Assembly (NCBI GenBank): GCA_021325255.1
Contig: JAJPHP010000071.1
Span: forward strand, 62,001 to 126,000
DNA: 64,000 bases
Origin: Nitrososphaerota archaeon
GTDB lineage: Archaea; Thermoproteota; Nitrososphaeria; Nitrososphaerales; CADDZS01
Direction: 5' to 3'
Each line of letters begins with the position of its first letter. Within the stretch, counting starts at the first letter, position 1. Under the pieces are notes generated by a model. The model saw only the letters and a program-made list of their open reading frames with translations. It was not told where the DNA came from and did not search any database. The position numbers and the translations under genes were made by a program. Of the stretch, positions 1 to 9,472 are shown piece by piece.

Positions 1-2
1 CC

Positions 3-53
3 AAACCCGCCTCTTTGAGCGGTCCGAAGAAAGAATCGATGGGAGATGCATAG
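3..53 (+). CDS. possible C-terminal end of a CDS entering from the left edge
   Basis: An open frame from the window edge ends in TAG at 51-53 and would encode a short hydrophilic tail (ending ESMGDA). It stops 6 nt before the GTG of the winged-helix gene at 60, which would suit an operon. Only 16 codons are visible, so no family can be named and the frame may be chance. Confidence 0.2.
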   Translation, partial: KPASLSGPKKESMGDA

Positions 54-59
54 AGCTTA

Positions 60-401
60 GTGAAACAGGACAGAGGAAGAAGGAGCTCTAAGAGATCTAA
101 AGTGGAGATCTATGCTACTGTCCTTGAGGTCATTAAGCGCTACCCGGAAGGCGCAAGAGTAACAAAGATGTCCTACGGGGTCGGCGTACCCATAAACAGG
201 CTCAAGCCCATCCTGCACGACTTGGGTTCGTTCGGTTTGGTTCAAACAGTGACTGATGACGGGAAGAAGAATGGAGAGGAGGAAGCTGCAGTATTTTACT
301 GCCTAACCCCACGTGCGATGGAGTTTCTTGAAACTTACTGGAAGATGAAAAGTTTCCTCGAGGTCTTCGGAGGTGGGAACATCCAGAGTGACCTCCACTA
401 A
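60..401 (+). CDS. winged-helix DNA-binding protein
   Basis: A 113-residue basic protein starting at GTG. It begins with a Lys/Arg-rich stretch (about residues 2-14). A winged-helix core follows: helix VYATVLEVIKRYPEG-like region at 17-33, the segment GVPINRLKPILHDLGSFGLV at about 41-61 as recognition helix, a wing with charged residues DDGKKNGEEE, and FYCLTPRAMEFLETY at about 80-95. The pattern resembles the ArnR1-like winged-helix proteins common in Thaumarchaeota. That suggests a small transcriptional regulator; the target is unknown. The family is judged from the helix/wing pattern, not from a search. Confidence 0.7.
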   Translation: MKQDRGRRSSKRSKVEIYATVLEVIKRYPEGARVTKMSYGVGVPINRLKPILHDLGSFGLVQTVTDDGKKNGEEEAAVFYCLTPRAMEFLETYWKMKSFLEVFGGGNIQSDLH

Positions 402-431
402 TCGCACCATCCCAGATTGCCCTTTAGCTCA

Positions 432-949
432 TTACGGGTTTAGAATCCAGACGTAGTAAGTCAGAAGTGTGGCGATGGTCACCCAGGCAATATATGGAAG
501 AAGTATCAGACCGGCCGTCTTGTTAACCCGGTAGGCCGCTACGATCGTCAGAGCTATTGCGGCCCAGAAGCGAGTATTTCGACAAAGCCTGCGAAGAACA
601 TTTGCAGCCCAAAGAAGAGATAACTCCACAGGGCATTGAGCCCGAGTTGTATTCCAAAGATAGTGAAAACCAACCCCGTGGACTTGCCTTCAAGGTGATC
701 CGTCCAGAGAAGGTACAGCGAGACGCCCATGAGAAGGAATAGGGTAATCCACACAGGTCCGAAGAGCCAATTAGGCGGTGTAAAGCTCGGTTTCGCAATT
801 GTCTGATACCATGTCGAAATGGAATTGATTGTGAATAAGGATCCAATGCCTCCAACCGCTTCGCAGATCAGAATCGAGGCGACGAGCCGCAGAATGCTGT
901 TGCTTCTGCTTTTCTTCTGCTTGACGCGCTCCAGTTTTGAAACAGACAA
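432..949 (-). pseudogene. tspO: TspO/MBR family membrane protein, frameshifted
   Basis: The first 120 or so codons (from ATG at 949) encode a TspO/peripheral benzodiazepine receptor-like protein with several membrane helices. They carry the family signatures of tryptophan-rich loops (WYQTIAKPSFTPPNWLFGPVW is split here into shorter motifs WYQ, PPNW, GPVW) and LNALWSYLFFG. This frame ends at TAG near 557. The missing last helices (FWAAIALTIVAAYR, then LLPYIAWVTIATLLTYYVWILN) continue in another frame to 432. Adding one base in the short A run at 568-569 (T run on the coding strand) restores a full-length TspO of about 170 residues. TspO proteins bind tetrapyrroles and act in membranes. The lesion is either real decay or a one-base sequence error. 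Confidence 0.8.
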
Positions 950-1183
950 ATTCAGATTTTTCCCCCTGTGAGCTCTTCATTGGCCCTTTCTGCAACTTAA
1001 AGGGACATTACGATTCTCAAGTTTGGTAATGAAGTTTGTAGACTGGCCCGGTGTGTGCTTCGACCATGATTGTAATCAGCCAATAATTGCAGAAGCTGAT
1101 TGTTGTTATGGAGCCTGTGCGAGCGGTTTCAACGTGAAAGTAATTTAAAATAGCTAAAGGAGCGGAAACGCACTCCAGTAGCT

Positions 1184-2749
1184 TTGTCATCTTCTTCTCT
1201 CGACGTTGATTTTGTAATAGTCGGCGGAGGTACAAACGGTCTTTCTGCTGCCGCCTATCTTGCCAAGGAAGGATACTCAACTGTCGTACTCGAGCGCCAG
1301 AACTATCTTGGTGGAGGAGCCATCACAATCGATGATTACACGCTTCCCGGATTTAGGCACGATGTCTTCGCAACTTCTATCAACATCTGGAGGGCTGGGA
1401 CAATTCAGAAGGACCTGGAACTTGAAAAATATGGTTACAGAGATGTTGACCCGGATCCTGTTGCCTGTACCCCTTTCAAGAACGGAAAGGCCGTTTGCAT
1501 TTACAAGGACCTCAACCTGACTCTGAAGTCAATTGCGCAATTTTCGAAGAATGATGCAAACAGGTTCAAGGAAATCTACAATTTCTACCTTGAGTCAAAG
1601 GACATACTTCTTGGAAGCCTATCTTCTTCCCCCGTTCCATTCTCGTCGATGATGAGTGCTCTTGAGCAATCAGACACCGGTCTGGATTTTCTCAGGTTCT
1701 CATACATGTCTTCAAGAGACTGGCTGGAAGAGAATTTCGAGTCCGAGGAAGTGAAAGCCTTTCTGGCGCTATGGGGGAGCAACCACGTTCCTCTCTCTCC
1801 AGAAGATGCGGGAGGTGCGATACTTGTCCTAGTCTTCGCTGGGCTGCTTCAGGATAAAGGAGCTAGCGTTCCCATAGGAGGGATGGTCACTGTAACAGAG
1901 GCATTGAGAAAATGCGTCGAGGCTCACAACGGAAAAGTGCTTACAGGAGAAGACGTGGATAAGATTCTGATAAAGGAAGGTCGAGCCCATGGAGTAAGGA
2001 CTAGCAGCGGGAAGATAATTGAGGCAAGGAAAGGAGTAATCGCAAGCACCGAGCCTAAATCACTGTTTTTGAGACTCGTCCCTGAAGAGGCCCTAGATCA
2101 ATCCTTCAGGAAAAAAGTCTCTTCCTTCCGCTACTCGAAGGTCACCCAGGTGATGATTCACGCTGCGCTTGATGAGTGGCTTGATTATAGACCTGAGGAA
2201 GCTAGAAGGGCAGGGCTAGTGCAGATTGGCGACTCGCTCGATCAAATATCGAGGGCGTTCAATGATTGTGTGATTGGCAGAATGCCCGAGCACCCGTTCA
2301 TGACGATTGACAACACTACGCTGTATGATTCCTCGAGAGCTCCAAATGGCAAGCACATATTGTGGGACTTTGTTAGGGCGCCTGTATTCCTCCGAGGCAA
2401 GCCCTGGAGCGAGGAAGACAAAGAAGAGTTCGCAAACAGATGTATCGATAGACTGAGCGATTATGCCCCCAACGCGAAGAGAATCATACTGAAGAGACGG
2501 GTCCTCTCACCGCAGGATATTGAGAAGATGAACCCAAATATCGTCTTCGGCGATCCAGGCGGAGGCAAGGCGACTATGGACCAGTCACTTGGCCTTAGAC
2601 CTTTTCCGGGCTGGTCCAATTACAGGACTCCAATCAAAGCGTTGTACATGTGCAGCCCGTCAAACCATCCTGGAGGCGGAGTGTCCGGCCTCGCTGGTCA
2701 CAATGCGGCAATTGCGGCGATTGAAGATTCTGGTCCAGAGAAGAGCTAG
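1184..2749 (+). CDS. phytoene desaturase-like FAD-dependent oxidoreductase
   Basis: A 521-residue protein of the COG1233 phytoene dehydrogenase-related group. It opens with a dinucleotide-binding Rossmann motif ([20 protein letters not shown], residues about 11-30) followed by [14 protein letters not shown] conserved C-terminal flavin segment ([19 protein letters not shown]) lies near residues 490-508. The family covers carotenoid desaturases, carotenoid isomerases and many uncharacterised oxidoreductases. No carotenoid biosynthesis gene is adjacent, so the substrate is unknown. The frame opens at TTG 1184; an AT-rich TATA-like stretch at 1141-1150 lies the right distance upstream for a nearly leaderless mRNA. 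Confidence 0.85.
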   Translation: MSSSSLDVDFVIVGGGTNGLSAAAYLAKEGYSTVVLERQNYLGGGAITIDDYTLPGFRHDVFATSINIWRAGTIQKDLELEKYGYRDVDPDPVACTPFKNGKAVCIYKDLNLTLKSIAQFSKNDANRFKEIYNFYLESKDILLGSLSSSPVPFSSMMSALEQSDTGLDFLRFSYMSSRDWLEENFESEEVKAFLALWGSNHVPLSPEDAGGAILVLVFAGLLQDKGASVPIGGMVTVTEALRKCVEAHNGKVLTGEDVDKILIKEGRAHGVRTSSGKIIEARKGVIASTEPKSLFLRLVPEEALDQSFRKKVSSFRYSKVTQVMIHAALDEWLDYRPEEARRAGLVQIGDSLDQISRAFNDCVIGRMPEHPFMTIDNTTLYDSSRAPNGKHILWDFVRAPVFLRGKPWSEEDKEEFANRCIDRLSDYAPNAKRIILKRRVLSPQDIEKMNPNIVFGDPGGGKATMDQSLGLRPFPGWSNYRTPIKALYMCSPSNHPGGGVSGLAGHNAAIAAIEDSGPEKS

Positions 2750-2771
2750 AGCGTAACGCACCAACACTCCT

Positions 2772-3644
2772 TCATCCAAACTTTGATTTCAAAAATGCAA
2801 GTCCCTTGGAAGCAATGTCGTCTTGATTTTCCTCTAGTCTTCGCCACACCCTCATTGCTGAGGAAAATCCGTTTTCGAACGGCACAAAGGACTCGATGGC
2901 AATCCAGCCTTTGTATTTAATCGAGTCAACAGCTTCCGCAACCTGCTCCCATTGTACCAGCCCAGAACCCGGAGCCCCTCTATCGTTCTCACAGGCGTGA
3001 AGATGGAACAGCTTGTCGCCTGCGAGTGTGATTGCATTGCTGAATGATTTCTCCTCAATGTTCAGGTGAAACGTGTCTAGAAGTAGTCCCACATTTTCCT
3101 CTCCGATCTTTTCGACTAACTGCATCCCCTGCTTTGAAGTATTGATCAGGTGCGTGTCGTAGCGGCAGAGCGGCTCAAGAGCAAGACGCACTCCGAGATC
3201 ATTTCCAAATTTGCCAATATCTTTGAACGTCACCGCGATATGCTCGAGCACTCTCTGGCGATGCGTCTCAGTCAGGTAAATTGGGGCACCCACAGTGGAA
3301 TACAATGGGCCGCAGATGAGGTCTCCACCAAGTTTAGAGCAGACCTCCAGGCAGCGCTTGATGTATTCGACACCGCTCGATACAACCGAGGCGTCCTCCG
3401 ATGATAAGTCGGTCGAGGCAGAGCCGCCGCCGATTATTATCGGGACTATCTTTGAATGCGAGCCAAGCACGTCTCTAATTTGCACGACATCGAGTTTGCC
3501 GTCAAAAGTGGGGATCTCTATTCCATCGAAGCCGAATTCGTATGCCTTGTCGAGCGCTTTAGGAGTAAAAACAGGGGCCCATAGCCAAGAGCTTACGGCG
3601 TAGCGCCTTTGACCGCCATGTTGAGCCAGAGATCGCGGAGACAC
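2772..3644 (-). CDS. sugar phosphate isomerase/epimerase-like TIM barrel protein
   Basis: A 290-residue AP-endonuclease-2-type TIM barrel, close in pattern to D-tagatose/D-psicose 3-epimerases. The metal and catalytic positions of that family are visible: the first acidic ligand in LALEPLCRYDTHLINT (about residue 155), the second in LLLDTFHLNIEE (about 190), the His in LFHLHACENDRGAPG (about 215) and a final Glu in WIAIESF (about 250). It probably isomerises or epimerises a keto-sugar or hydroxy acid using Mn or Co. The frame opens with about 14 residues (MSPRSLAQHGGQRR) before the first barrel strand, so the true start may lie slightly downstream. It converges with the oxidoreductase gene, 22 nt apart. 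Confidence 0.8.
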   Translation of the reverse strand: MSPRSLAQHGGQRRYAVSSWLWAPVFTPKALDKAYEFGFDGIEIPTFDGKLDVVQIRDVLGSHSKIVPIIIGGGSASTDLSSEDASVVSSGVEYIKRCLEVCSKLGGDLICGPLYSTVGAPIYLTETHRQRVLEHIAVTFKDIGKFGNDLGVRLALEPLCRYDTHLINTSKQGMQLVEKIGEENVGLLLDTFHLNIEEKSFSNAITLAGDKLFHLHACENDRGAPGSGLVQWEQVAEAVDSIKYKGWIAIESFVPFENGFSSAMRVWRRLEENQDDIASKGLAFLKSKFG

Positions 3645-3775
3645 TCCCTACTACCACGCATGTTGTGAAGACTGATGTTATTTAACTGTCCTATATACCG
3701 TCTGTTGTTATTGTCACTTTCCCAACCTGACCGCAGTAAAGAAGAGAAAAGACAACTACTGTTGCAATTGGATAT

Positions 3776-4405
3776 CTACCCAGACGCCTTTCTAATAGCA
3801 TTATTCGCTCCAAGGGACGCGGAACGGAGTCTGCCAGCCCGTCTCTCGAACAACAGATCACCTATTAGGGCGGCAAGTATCAAAAGCGCCAAGTAGATGT
3901 TGTACGGCTGAACCGTAAGATACCCCGCAAGTGGGATCTGGGCGACAACCTTCCCGAGGTACATTGACTGATTTACCCCCGTATCGATGTTCGCATAAGA
4001 GATTGGGTTATCGTCGCCCTTGGTGGTTACGACGACCTGTCCGTTGCTCAGTTGTTGGACCGATACTATCCTGTGGATCACGTAGCAAGGGATCGCAGGC
4101 TCGCTGATCACCGACGAGGTCAGCCCTCCGTTGCAGGGATAGAGTATCGCAATCTGGGGAGTAAACACTATCACATCTCCTTTCGTAAGTTGATTGAACG
4201 GTACATTGGCTATCACGGTAATCGAACCAGGCAAGATTGTTGGCTGCATACTCGGCCCTCCCACGACCGTGAAGGGCTGCGCCTCTCCAGTCGCGGCCAC
4301 AATTCCACCGTAGCAGAAAACTATGAACAGCACTGGAACCAAGTAGACCAGATACTTCACATATTTTCGCTGCTCAGTTCCGCCGTAACTTTCGACTCTT
4401 TTCAT
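3776..4405 (-). CDS. signal peptidase I (archaeal Sec11-type, S26B)
   Basis: A 209-residue membrane protease that removes signal peptides from secreted proteins outside the membrane. A first membrane helix spans about residues 17-38. The nucleophile Ser52 lies in GGPSMQPT, and the general base is His111 in YVIHRIV, as in archaeal and eukaryotic enzymes that use Ser-His rather than Ser-Lys. The third conserved box is TTKGDDNP (127-134). A second hydrophobic helix (about 165-190) and a basic tail follow; C-terminal anchoring is usual in archaeal homologues. Between the catalytic boxes is a Cys-containing insert (Cys91, Cys107) that might form a disulphide. Confidence 0.92.
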   Translation of the reverse strand: MKRVESYGGTEQRKYVKYLVYLVPVLFIVFCYGGIVAATGEAQPFTVVGGPSMQPTILPGSITVIANVPFNQLTKGDVIVFTPQIAILYPCNGGLTSSVISEPAIPCYVIHRIVSVQQLSNGQVVVTTKGDDNPISYANIDTGVNQSMYLGKVVAQIPLAGYLTVQPYNIYLALLILAALIGDLLFERRAGRLRSASLGANNAIRKASG

Positions 4406-4796
4406 TGTATTTGCAGATCTCGTCCTTTCATTGTTGGTAGAGAATGCTATTGTAACAGTTCACTCAGTGGCATATTGGAAAAATCGCTGTTGTGCTACCG
4501 CATTCACTCCTTATGTGTTTGTGAACGTTTCGCCTATTCGTTCCGTCGAGTCTTTGTCAGCCAAGGCGATTGCTACTAAACTCACTCGCATCGGATTTCC
4601 GGATTGCCTTAGGGCCGTTACCGGGTTCCTCTATCAGCGCTTCGCCTGTTAGTCTTTTTACTCCATCTGACAGCTAGAACTTTACCGGGTCCCCACGCGA
4701 GAAAATTCATGACCGCGGTGGTGATTTAATTAGTCCGACCAAAGCTACTATCATGATAGGAACAAGTAAGTGATAAATACGATGTCATTCCCCTAA
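4406..4796 (+). other. 391-bp intergenic region with a 12-bp palindrome
   Basis: The spacer lies between the divergent signal peptidase and GT39 genes. Reading frames here have no family-like features. A perfect 12-bp palindrome CTATCATGATAG sits at 4748-4759, followed by a TATA-like GATAAATA at about 4770. That is the right distance for a leaderless transcript starting at the GTG at 4797. The palindrome could be an operator for the glycosyltransferase gene; this is inference. Confidence 0.45.
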
Positions 4797-6368
4797 GTGC
4801 ACAGAGGGCTGATGAGCGGGAAACTGAACGTCAGTATGAAGACCGGACTGTTCACTCGCACCACACTGCTCAGCGGCACCGCCATCTGCCTATATCTTGC
4901 ACTCGCCGACTTTGCCTTTCACATGTTGATTGCAGGGAATTATGGCTACTTTCGGGACGAGTTGTACTATATTGTAGCCGGTGAGAGACTCTCATTCGGG
5001 TACGTCGATTTCCCTCCAATGATTGCACTTCTCGCTGCCGCGGCAAAGGTTCTCGGCGGAGACTCGCTCTACTCAATTCATGTGATCCCCGCGCTAGCGG
5101 GCTCCGCAATAGTCTTTCTCGGCGGGAGGATCGCACGTGAGTTGGGAGGGAGCGCTAAAGCACAGATACTCGCCTCCGTCGCGGCAATGTTCTCCGCGTC
5201 CTTCGCTGTTGCCTCCATCTTCTCGATGGACGTGCTCGACATGCTCTGGTGGACTCTGCTCGCGTTCATCCTCATTAGAATCACAAAGCGCGAAGGAGAA
5301 AGTTCTGCGAAACTCTGGATTATGTTTGGAGTCGTCGCGGGGATTGGACTGATGACGAAACTTACCATTGCATTCTTCCTGCTCTCACTGCTCATAGGAC
5401 TCGCGCTGAGCCCAAAGCGCAGTTATCTTAAGACTATCTGGCCCTGGGTCGCAGGTGCAATCGCACTGCTCATAGTTTCGCCGTACGTTGCTTGGAACGC
5501 TCTAAATGGATGGCCGACCGTTGACTTTTTCATCCACCATGGAGGGCTCAACGGAGGTGGACCGCTTTCCTTCCTAGGATATCAGGTGCTCATAGCAGGA
5601 ATACTCGGCCTCCCTCTCGTTGTCGTCGGCCTTGTCTACTTTTTCCGCACCGCGTCCTCTTTTTCGTTCTTTGGAATCGCCTTCGTCGTACTCTTACTCA
5701 CCTTCACGTTCGCAAATGGCAAGCCCTACTTCCTCATGGGCGCTTACCCATTCGTATTCGCCGGCGGCGCAATCTTGTTGGAGAGGGTGCGTAGGAAACT
5801 TGTGTGGCGTACCTACGTAATTGGCATGATTCTCGTTGGAATAGTGCTCGCGCCCTTGTATGCTCCAGTACTTCCACCACAAACTTTCGTACAGTATTAC
5901 GGCGGTCTGAGCGGCGTAGCGAGCGGAGCGGGCGGTCAACCCACAAACGTTGGAGCCTTCCCTCAGTACCTGGGAGACAGGTTCGGGTGGGACACGATGA
6001 CGCGCACCGTCGCCTCGGTCTACTACGGCCTGCCCGCGCAGGAGAGATCCGAGGCCTGCATACTCACGCTTAACTACGGAGAGGCGAGTGCCCTTACCTT
6101 TTTCGGGAGGCAGTATGGCCTCCCTCCTGTCATAAGCGGGCACAATAACTACTACATCTGGGGTCCAAGTAACTGCTCCGGAGCAGTGCTGATCATCGTC
6201 GGCTACGAAGTGAACGACTTTCAAAGTGACTTCAGGAGCATCTCCGTCGGCGCGAACATCACCTGCACTTACTGCGTGCCCGAGGAGAACGACATCCCCG
6301 TGCTCGTGGCGATCGGGCTCAACTCGCCCGCGCAGTCTTCCTGGTCCACGCTAAAGCACTACAACTGA
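4797..6368 (+). CDS. GT39-type membrane glycosyltransferase (PMT_2 superfamily)
   Basis: A 523-residue polytopic membrane protein. The N-terminal extracytoplasmic loop carries the acidic GT-C signature: FRDELYYIVAGERLSFGYVD (about residues 60-79) followed by PPMIALLAA, typical of PMT_2/ArnT-like enzymes that transfer a sugar from a polyprenyl-phosphate donor. About ten hydrophobic helices follow, up to about residue 360. A roughly 150-residue soluble outer domain (with CILTLNYGEASALTFF and four Cys near the C-terminus) completes the protein. It probably glycosylates proteins or lipids at the cell surface. Start choice: GTG at 4797, with in-frame ATG codons shortly downstream as alternatives. 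Confidence 0.85.
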   Translation: MHRGLMSGKLNVSMKTGLFTRTTLLSGTAICLYLALADFAFHMLIAGNYGYFRDELYYIVAGERLSFGYVDFPPMIALLAAAAKVLGGDSLYSIHVIPALAGSAIVFLGGRIARELGGSAKAQILASVAAMFSASFAVASIFSMDVLDMLWWTLLAFILIRITKREGESSAKLWIMFGVVAGIGLMTKLTIAFFLLSLLIGLALSPKRSYLKTIWPWVAGAIALLIVSPYVAWNALNGWPTVDFFIHHGGLNGGGPLSFLGYQVLIAGILGLPLVVVGLVYFFRTASSFSFFGIAFVVLLLTFTFANGKPYFLMGAYPFVFAGGAILLERVRRKLVWRTYVIGMILVGIVLAPLYAPVLPPQTFVQYYGGLSGVASGAGGQPTNVGAFPQYLGDRFGWDTMTRTVASVYYGLPAQERSEACILTLNYGEASALTFFGRQYGLPPVISGHNNYYIWGPSNCSGAVLIIVGYEVNDFQSDFRSISVGANITCTYCVPEENDIPVLVAIGLNSPAQSSWSTLKHYN

Positions 6369-6522
6369 TTTCATGCTGAGCCTCTGGGAAAAGTAGAGCC
6401 TCCCTGTAGCTTTTATTCCTCTGTATGCGCCACGTTTGAAACCCGCGTCGCAAAAGCGGATCAAGAATACAAATCGAGCTGAGTGTTGATTTGCTAGAAA
6501 GTTACAAAATCATCGAGCTATT

Positions 6523-6534
6523 ACTTATTATATG
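6523..6534 (+). promoter_or_regulatory. TATA-like promoter of the SRPBCC gene
   Basis: The AT-rich box CTTATTATATGC lies about 27 nt upstream of the ATG at 6561, the spacing expected for an archaeal leaderless transcript. It supports ATG 6561 over the upstream in-frame GTG at 6546, which would fall before the predicted transcription start. Confidence 0.5.
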
Positions 6535-6560
6535 CCGTTGAGTGCGTGGTCGAGGATACG

Positions 6561-7001
6561 ATGACAAAAACAGGATTGGTTGCAAGAAAATCCACTACGA
6601 TTCACGCGCCACCCGCAAAAGTCTGGGAGGCCCTGACAAATCCTGAATTGATCAAAAAGTATCTGTTTGGGACGGAGACCACCTCAGATTGGAAGGTCGG
6701 GAGCTCCATTACCTACAGAGGAGTCTGGCAGGGCAAGTCCTATGAGGACAAGGGGAAAATCCTGCAGATTGTCCCCGAAAGAATACTTCAGTCTACATAC
6801 TGGAGTAGCATGCGAGGTCTAGAGGACACGCCGGAGAATTACGCGATCGTGACCTATGAGCTCGAACCGGTGGAGGGAAACCGCACGCGCCTGTCCGTTA
6901 CTCAGGAAAACATCGATAGTGAAGAGGAACGCGAGCACAGCGAATCAAACTGGGGAATGGTACTCGAAGCCATGAAGAAATTGCTGGAAGAAAGAAGTTG
7001 A
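6561..7001 (+). CDS. SRPBCC/AHSA1-like domain protein
   Basis: A 146-residue protein with the START/Bet v1-like fold of the AHSA1 (activator of Hsp90 ATPase homologue 1) group. The typical opening is KSTTIHAPPAKVWEALTNPE, followed by a YLFG segment. The middle strands carry GSSITYRG, and the end has the amphipathic helix NWGMVLEAMKKLLEE. Such proteins bind small hydrophobic ligands or act as stress-related chaperone cofactors; the ligand cannot be read from sequence. Length matches the family. The start was chosen from the promoter spacing. Confidence 0.85.
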   Translation: MTKTGLVARKSTTIHAPPAKVWEALTNPELIKKYLFGTETTSDWKVGSSITYRGVWQGKSYEDKGKILQIVPERILQSTYWSSMRGLEDTPENYAIVTYELEPVEGNRTRLSVTQENIDSEEEREHSESNWGMVLEAMKKLLEERS

Positions 7002-7376
7002 GTTTCAGTAATTTTGCCGTACTCTGCCAGAATTAACTGATAACCGCGATTATCAGCAGGGTCAGCACAAAATCCTGATCAGATATAATCAGCGTAGAGA
7101 TTCTGCATTGCGTCAATATCAAGATAAGAACAATGATATTCCTGAGGAGTCAGGCAGCCGAAGACGAAAAATAGCATGTCGGTTTTAGTACCGAACATTG
7201 CTTCCTATGAGGCCCAGTTAATCGTCGATACGACATCAGCCGGCCTGCACAATGACAAGTGTATTGCTCCTTCGATATCTGAAACAATGGTTATAATAGC
7301 GGGAAGAACAAACTCGAACAACAAGAAAGGAAGCGAACTGTCGCTCTCAATAAAGAGAGTGTAGAGCCTGCCCCCA
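7002..7376 (+). other. 375-bp intergenic region with an inverted repeat
   Basis: The perfect 7-bp inverted repeat CTGATAA-ccgcga-TTATCAG lies at 7037-7056, 36 nt after the SRPBCC stop. A related CTGATCAGATATAATCAG stretch follows near 7075. Either could be a terminator-like hairpin or an operator. A TATA-like TTATAAT occurs at 7291-7297 upstream of the methyltransferase. A 62-codon frame (7176-7364) has no recognisable features and is not called. Confidence 0.4.
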
Positions 7377-8243
7377 ATGCAAGAGAATCAGTATCTCAAA
7401 TCTCCTTACAAAATCATCTCAGGGAGCAGGAACAGTACAATAACGTTGTACCTTGAAGATTGCATAGCAGGGATGGAGAATAGGCTCTCGCAGGGTTCGG
7501 TGGATTGCGTTGTCACTTCTCCGCCCTACAACATCGGCGTTCAGTACAGGACTCACAGGGACGACTTGCCGCGCGAACGGTACCTCTCTTGGATGGAGCA
7601 CATGGGCAGGGCGGTCAAGAGAGTTCTGCGCAAGAAGGGGTCCTTCTTTCTCAACGTAGGGAATACGCCGAAGGATCAGTGGATTGCGTGGGACGTTGCG
7701 CAGAGGTTGAGGAAGGAGTTTGTTTTGCAAAACGTCATTCATTGGGTTAAATCAATCTCGATAAGCAAGTCCGATGTCGGAGATTATCCGAACATAATAG
7801 ACGATGTTTCAGTGGGTCACTACAAGCCCATAGTCAGCGACAGATTCCTGAACGACTGCCACGAGTATATCTTTCACTTCACAAAGTTGGGCGAGGTGAA
7901 GCTGAGGAAGCTCGCCGTTGGTGTTCCCTATCAGGACAAGACGAACATCGGGAGATGGAAGTCTGCGAAGGTTGACAGGAGAGATAGAGGTAACACGTGG
8001 TTCATACCCTACGAGACGATCCAGAGCAAGAGCGAACGCCCCCACCCTGCCACTTTTCCGACGAGACTCCCGGAGATGTGCATCAAGCTTCACGGCGTGC
8101 GTGAGAATATGCTCGTCTTGGATCCCTTTCTTGGAATAGGGTCCACCGCAGTGGCATCGATGCGATTAGGAGTTTCTTTCATCGGGTTTGAAATAGACAG
8201 AGAGTACATCGATGAAGCTGTGCTTAGATTAGCTTCACTGTGA
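7377..8243 (+). CDS. solitary DNA methyltransferase, beta class (N4-cytosine or N6-adenine)
   Basis: A 288-residue amino-methyltransferase of the N6_N4_Mtase family. The catalytic motif [10 protein letters not shown] is near the N-terminus (residues about 47-54), and the AdoMet-binding motif [18 protein letters not shown] lies near residue 250, followed by [12 protein letters not shown]. Motif IV before motif I defines the beta class. SPPY favours N4-cytosine, but N6-adenine members also occur. The central part (about 130-220) is the target-recognition region with [15 protein letters not shown] before motif I. No restriction endonuclease flanks it, so it is probably an orphan epigenetic or regulatory methylase rather than half of a complete R-M system. 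Confidence 0.88.
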   Translation: MQENQYLKSPYKIISGSRNSTITLYLEDCIAGMENRLSQGSVDCVVTSPPYNIGVQYRTHRDDLPRERYLSWMEHMGRAVKRVLRKKGSFFLNVGNTPKDQWIAWDVAQRLRKEFVLQNVIHWVKSISISKSDVGDYPNIIDDVSVGHYKPIVSDRFLNDCHEYIFHFTKLGEVKLRKLAVGVPYQDKTNIGRWKSAKVDRRDRGNTWFIPYETIQSKSERPHPATFPTRLPEMCIKLHGVRENMLVLDPFLGIGSTAVASMRLGVSFIGFEIDREYIDEAVLRLASL

Positions 8244-8389
8244 AACCGGGCTTTTGGGAAAAGTCCGCGGAATTGAGTGTAAGCATTTCCAAGGGAGTGT
8301 GAGAAGAAGTAATTTAAAATTGCAAAAGAAGTAGCTGAGATAAACCTGCGTATGTAGATAGCCCGACCGAAGAAAGCCCTTGCCGTTAG

Positions 8390-9337
8390 CTACCGCATTT
8401 TAGCACTCTTTTGCCTTTCCAAGAACTCCATGAGCTTCGCGTTTAGATCTTCCGAGTTCTCCAATTGTGGAAAGTGAGCTGATTTGGGAATGGTATCTTC
8501 TTCCGATCCGTGGAGAAGATTGTGCAGCAGGTCAGCAATGTTACTTTGAACCTTGTTAGTGTTTTGTCCTTTGATGATGAGTGTTGGAACTTTGATTTGC
8601 TTCATTTGTCCTCTCTTGAACACGGACCAAGAGTTCTCGTAGACATAAATTGACCTAGCGTTTTCGATGGCCATATTGCGAAACTCTTCTGAAAATTGTT
8701 CCTCAAAGACGCCTCGCTTTCCCTGTATTCCATCGATCAGGAGTTTTACTGCCATCTTGGGCTCTCATCGTCGCATTGCACTGAGGGCTGGTTTCTGCGT
8801 GCTATTGATAAATTCCGATGCGGCAAGTGCAGCAGAAGGATGAGTAAGGAACAGGCGCAAGCGTTGGAGGGCGCTTCTTGGATTCTCGATCAGCACCGAG
8901 CCCACTGCGGGTTCAACAAGTACGAGAGAGTGAACTAACTCTGGATGCCCGTAAGCAAAAAAGATCGTAATCAACCCGCCGTAAGAGTGACCGATTAGAT
9001 GGGCCGGGGAGATGCCAAGTTTGTTGATGATTTTGAATAGATCCTCCGTGTTGCTCTCAACAGTATCTTCATGAATGTCACCAAGATTCTCATTCGGGGC
9101 CGAGAAGCGTCGGCTGTATGAAATTACCCTATATCTCTTGGAGAGCGGCGTGATTTGATTGCTCCATGCTCGATAATCCTCAATCAATTCATGGATAAGA
9201 ACGACGGGGTCGCCCGTTCCCTCGTCCAAGTAAAACAGCTTGACCCCTGGCGTTGCTTCGGTTACTTTTGACCTTTGGGAGGAATACAAACAAATTATCG
9301 ACCTTGCTAAGATAGCTAAGCGGCCGCGGGCACGCAT
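8390..9337 (-). pseudogene. alpha/beta hydrolase interrupted by an in-frame TGA
   Basis: Two reading frames in the same phase make up one alpha/beta hydrolase of about 310 residues. The first part (9337-8765) has the oxyanion strand VVLIHELIEDYRAWSNQI and the nucleophile elbow GHSYGG (about residue 117). The second (from 8755) has PTLIIKGQNTNK and the catalytic His loop PKSAHFPQLE. They are separated by a single TGA at 8765-8767 (CGA CGA TGA GAG), where homologues usually have a short charged or Gly-containing turn. The acid position after the sixth strand is N/T rather than the usual Asp. Together these suggest a decayed esterase- or C-C hydrolase-like gene. The first codons are uncertain. 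Confidence 0.75.
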
Positions 9338-9472
9338 ACATCTTGAATAGTCCCGCTTTTTTGTGTGACGGAGCAGATTTGCTTAACTTATATCCCAGAG
9401 AGTAGGAACCGCAGGAAAAGCCCACTCTGAAGTCACAGGAAAAACAAAGAGGAGAGGAAGAAAGAGCAGATC

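Noticed and set aside
7176..7364. 62-codon frame between the SRPBCC and methyltransferase genes
   Set aside because: No domain pattern, no ribosome-binding site, and a TATA-like box lies inside it.
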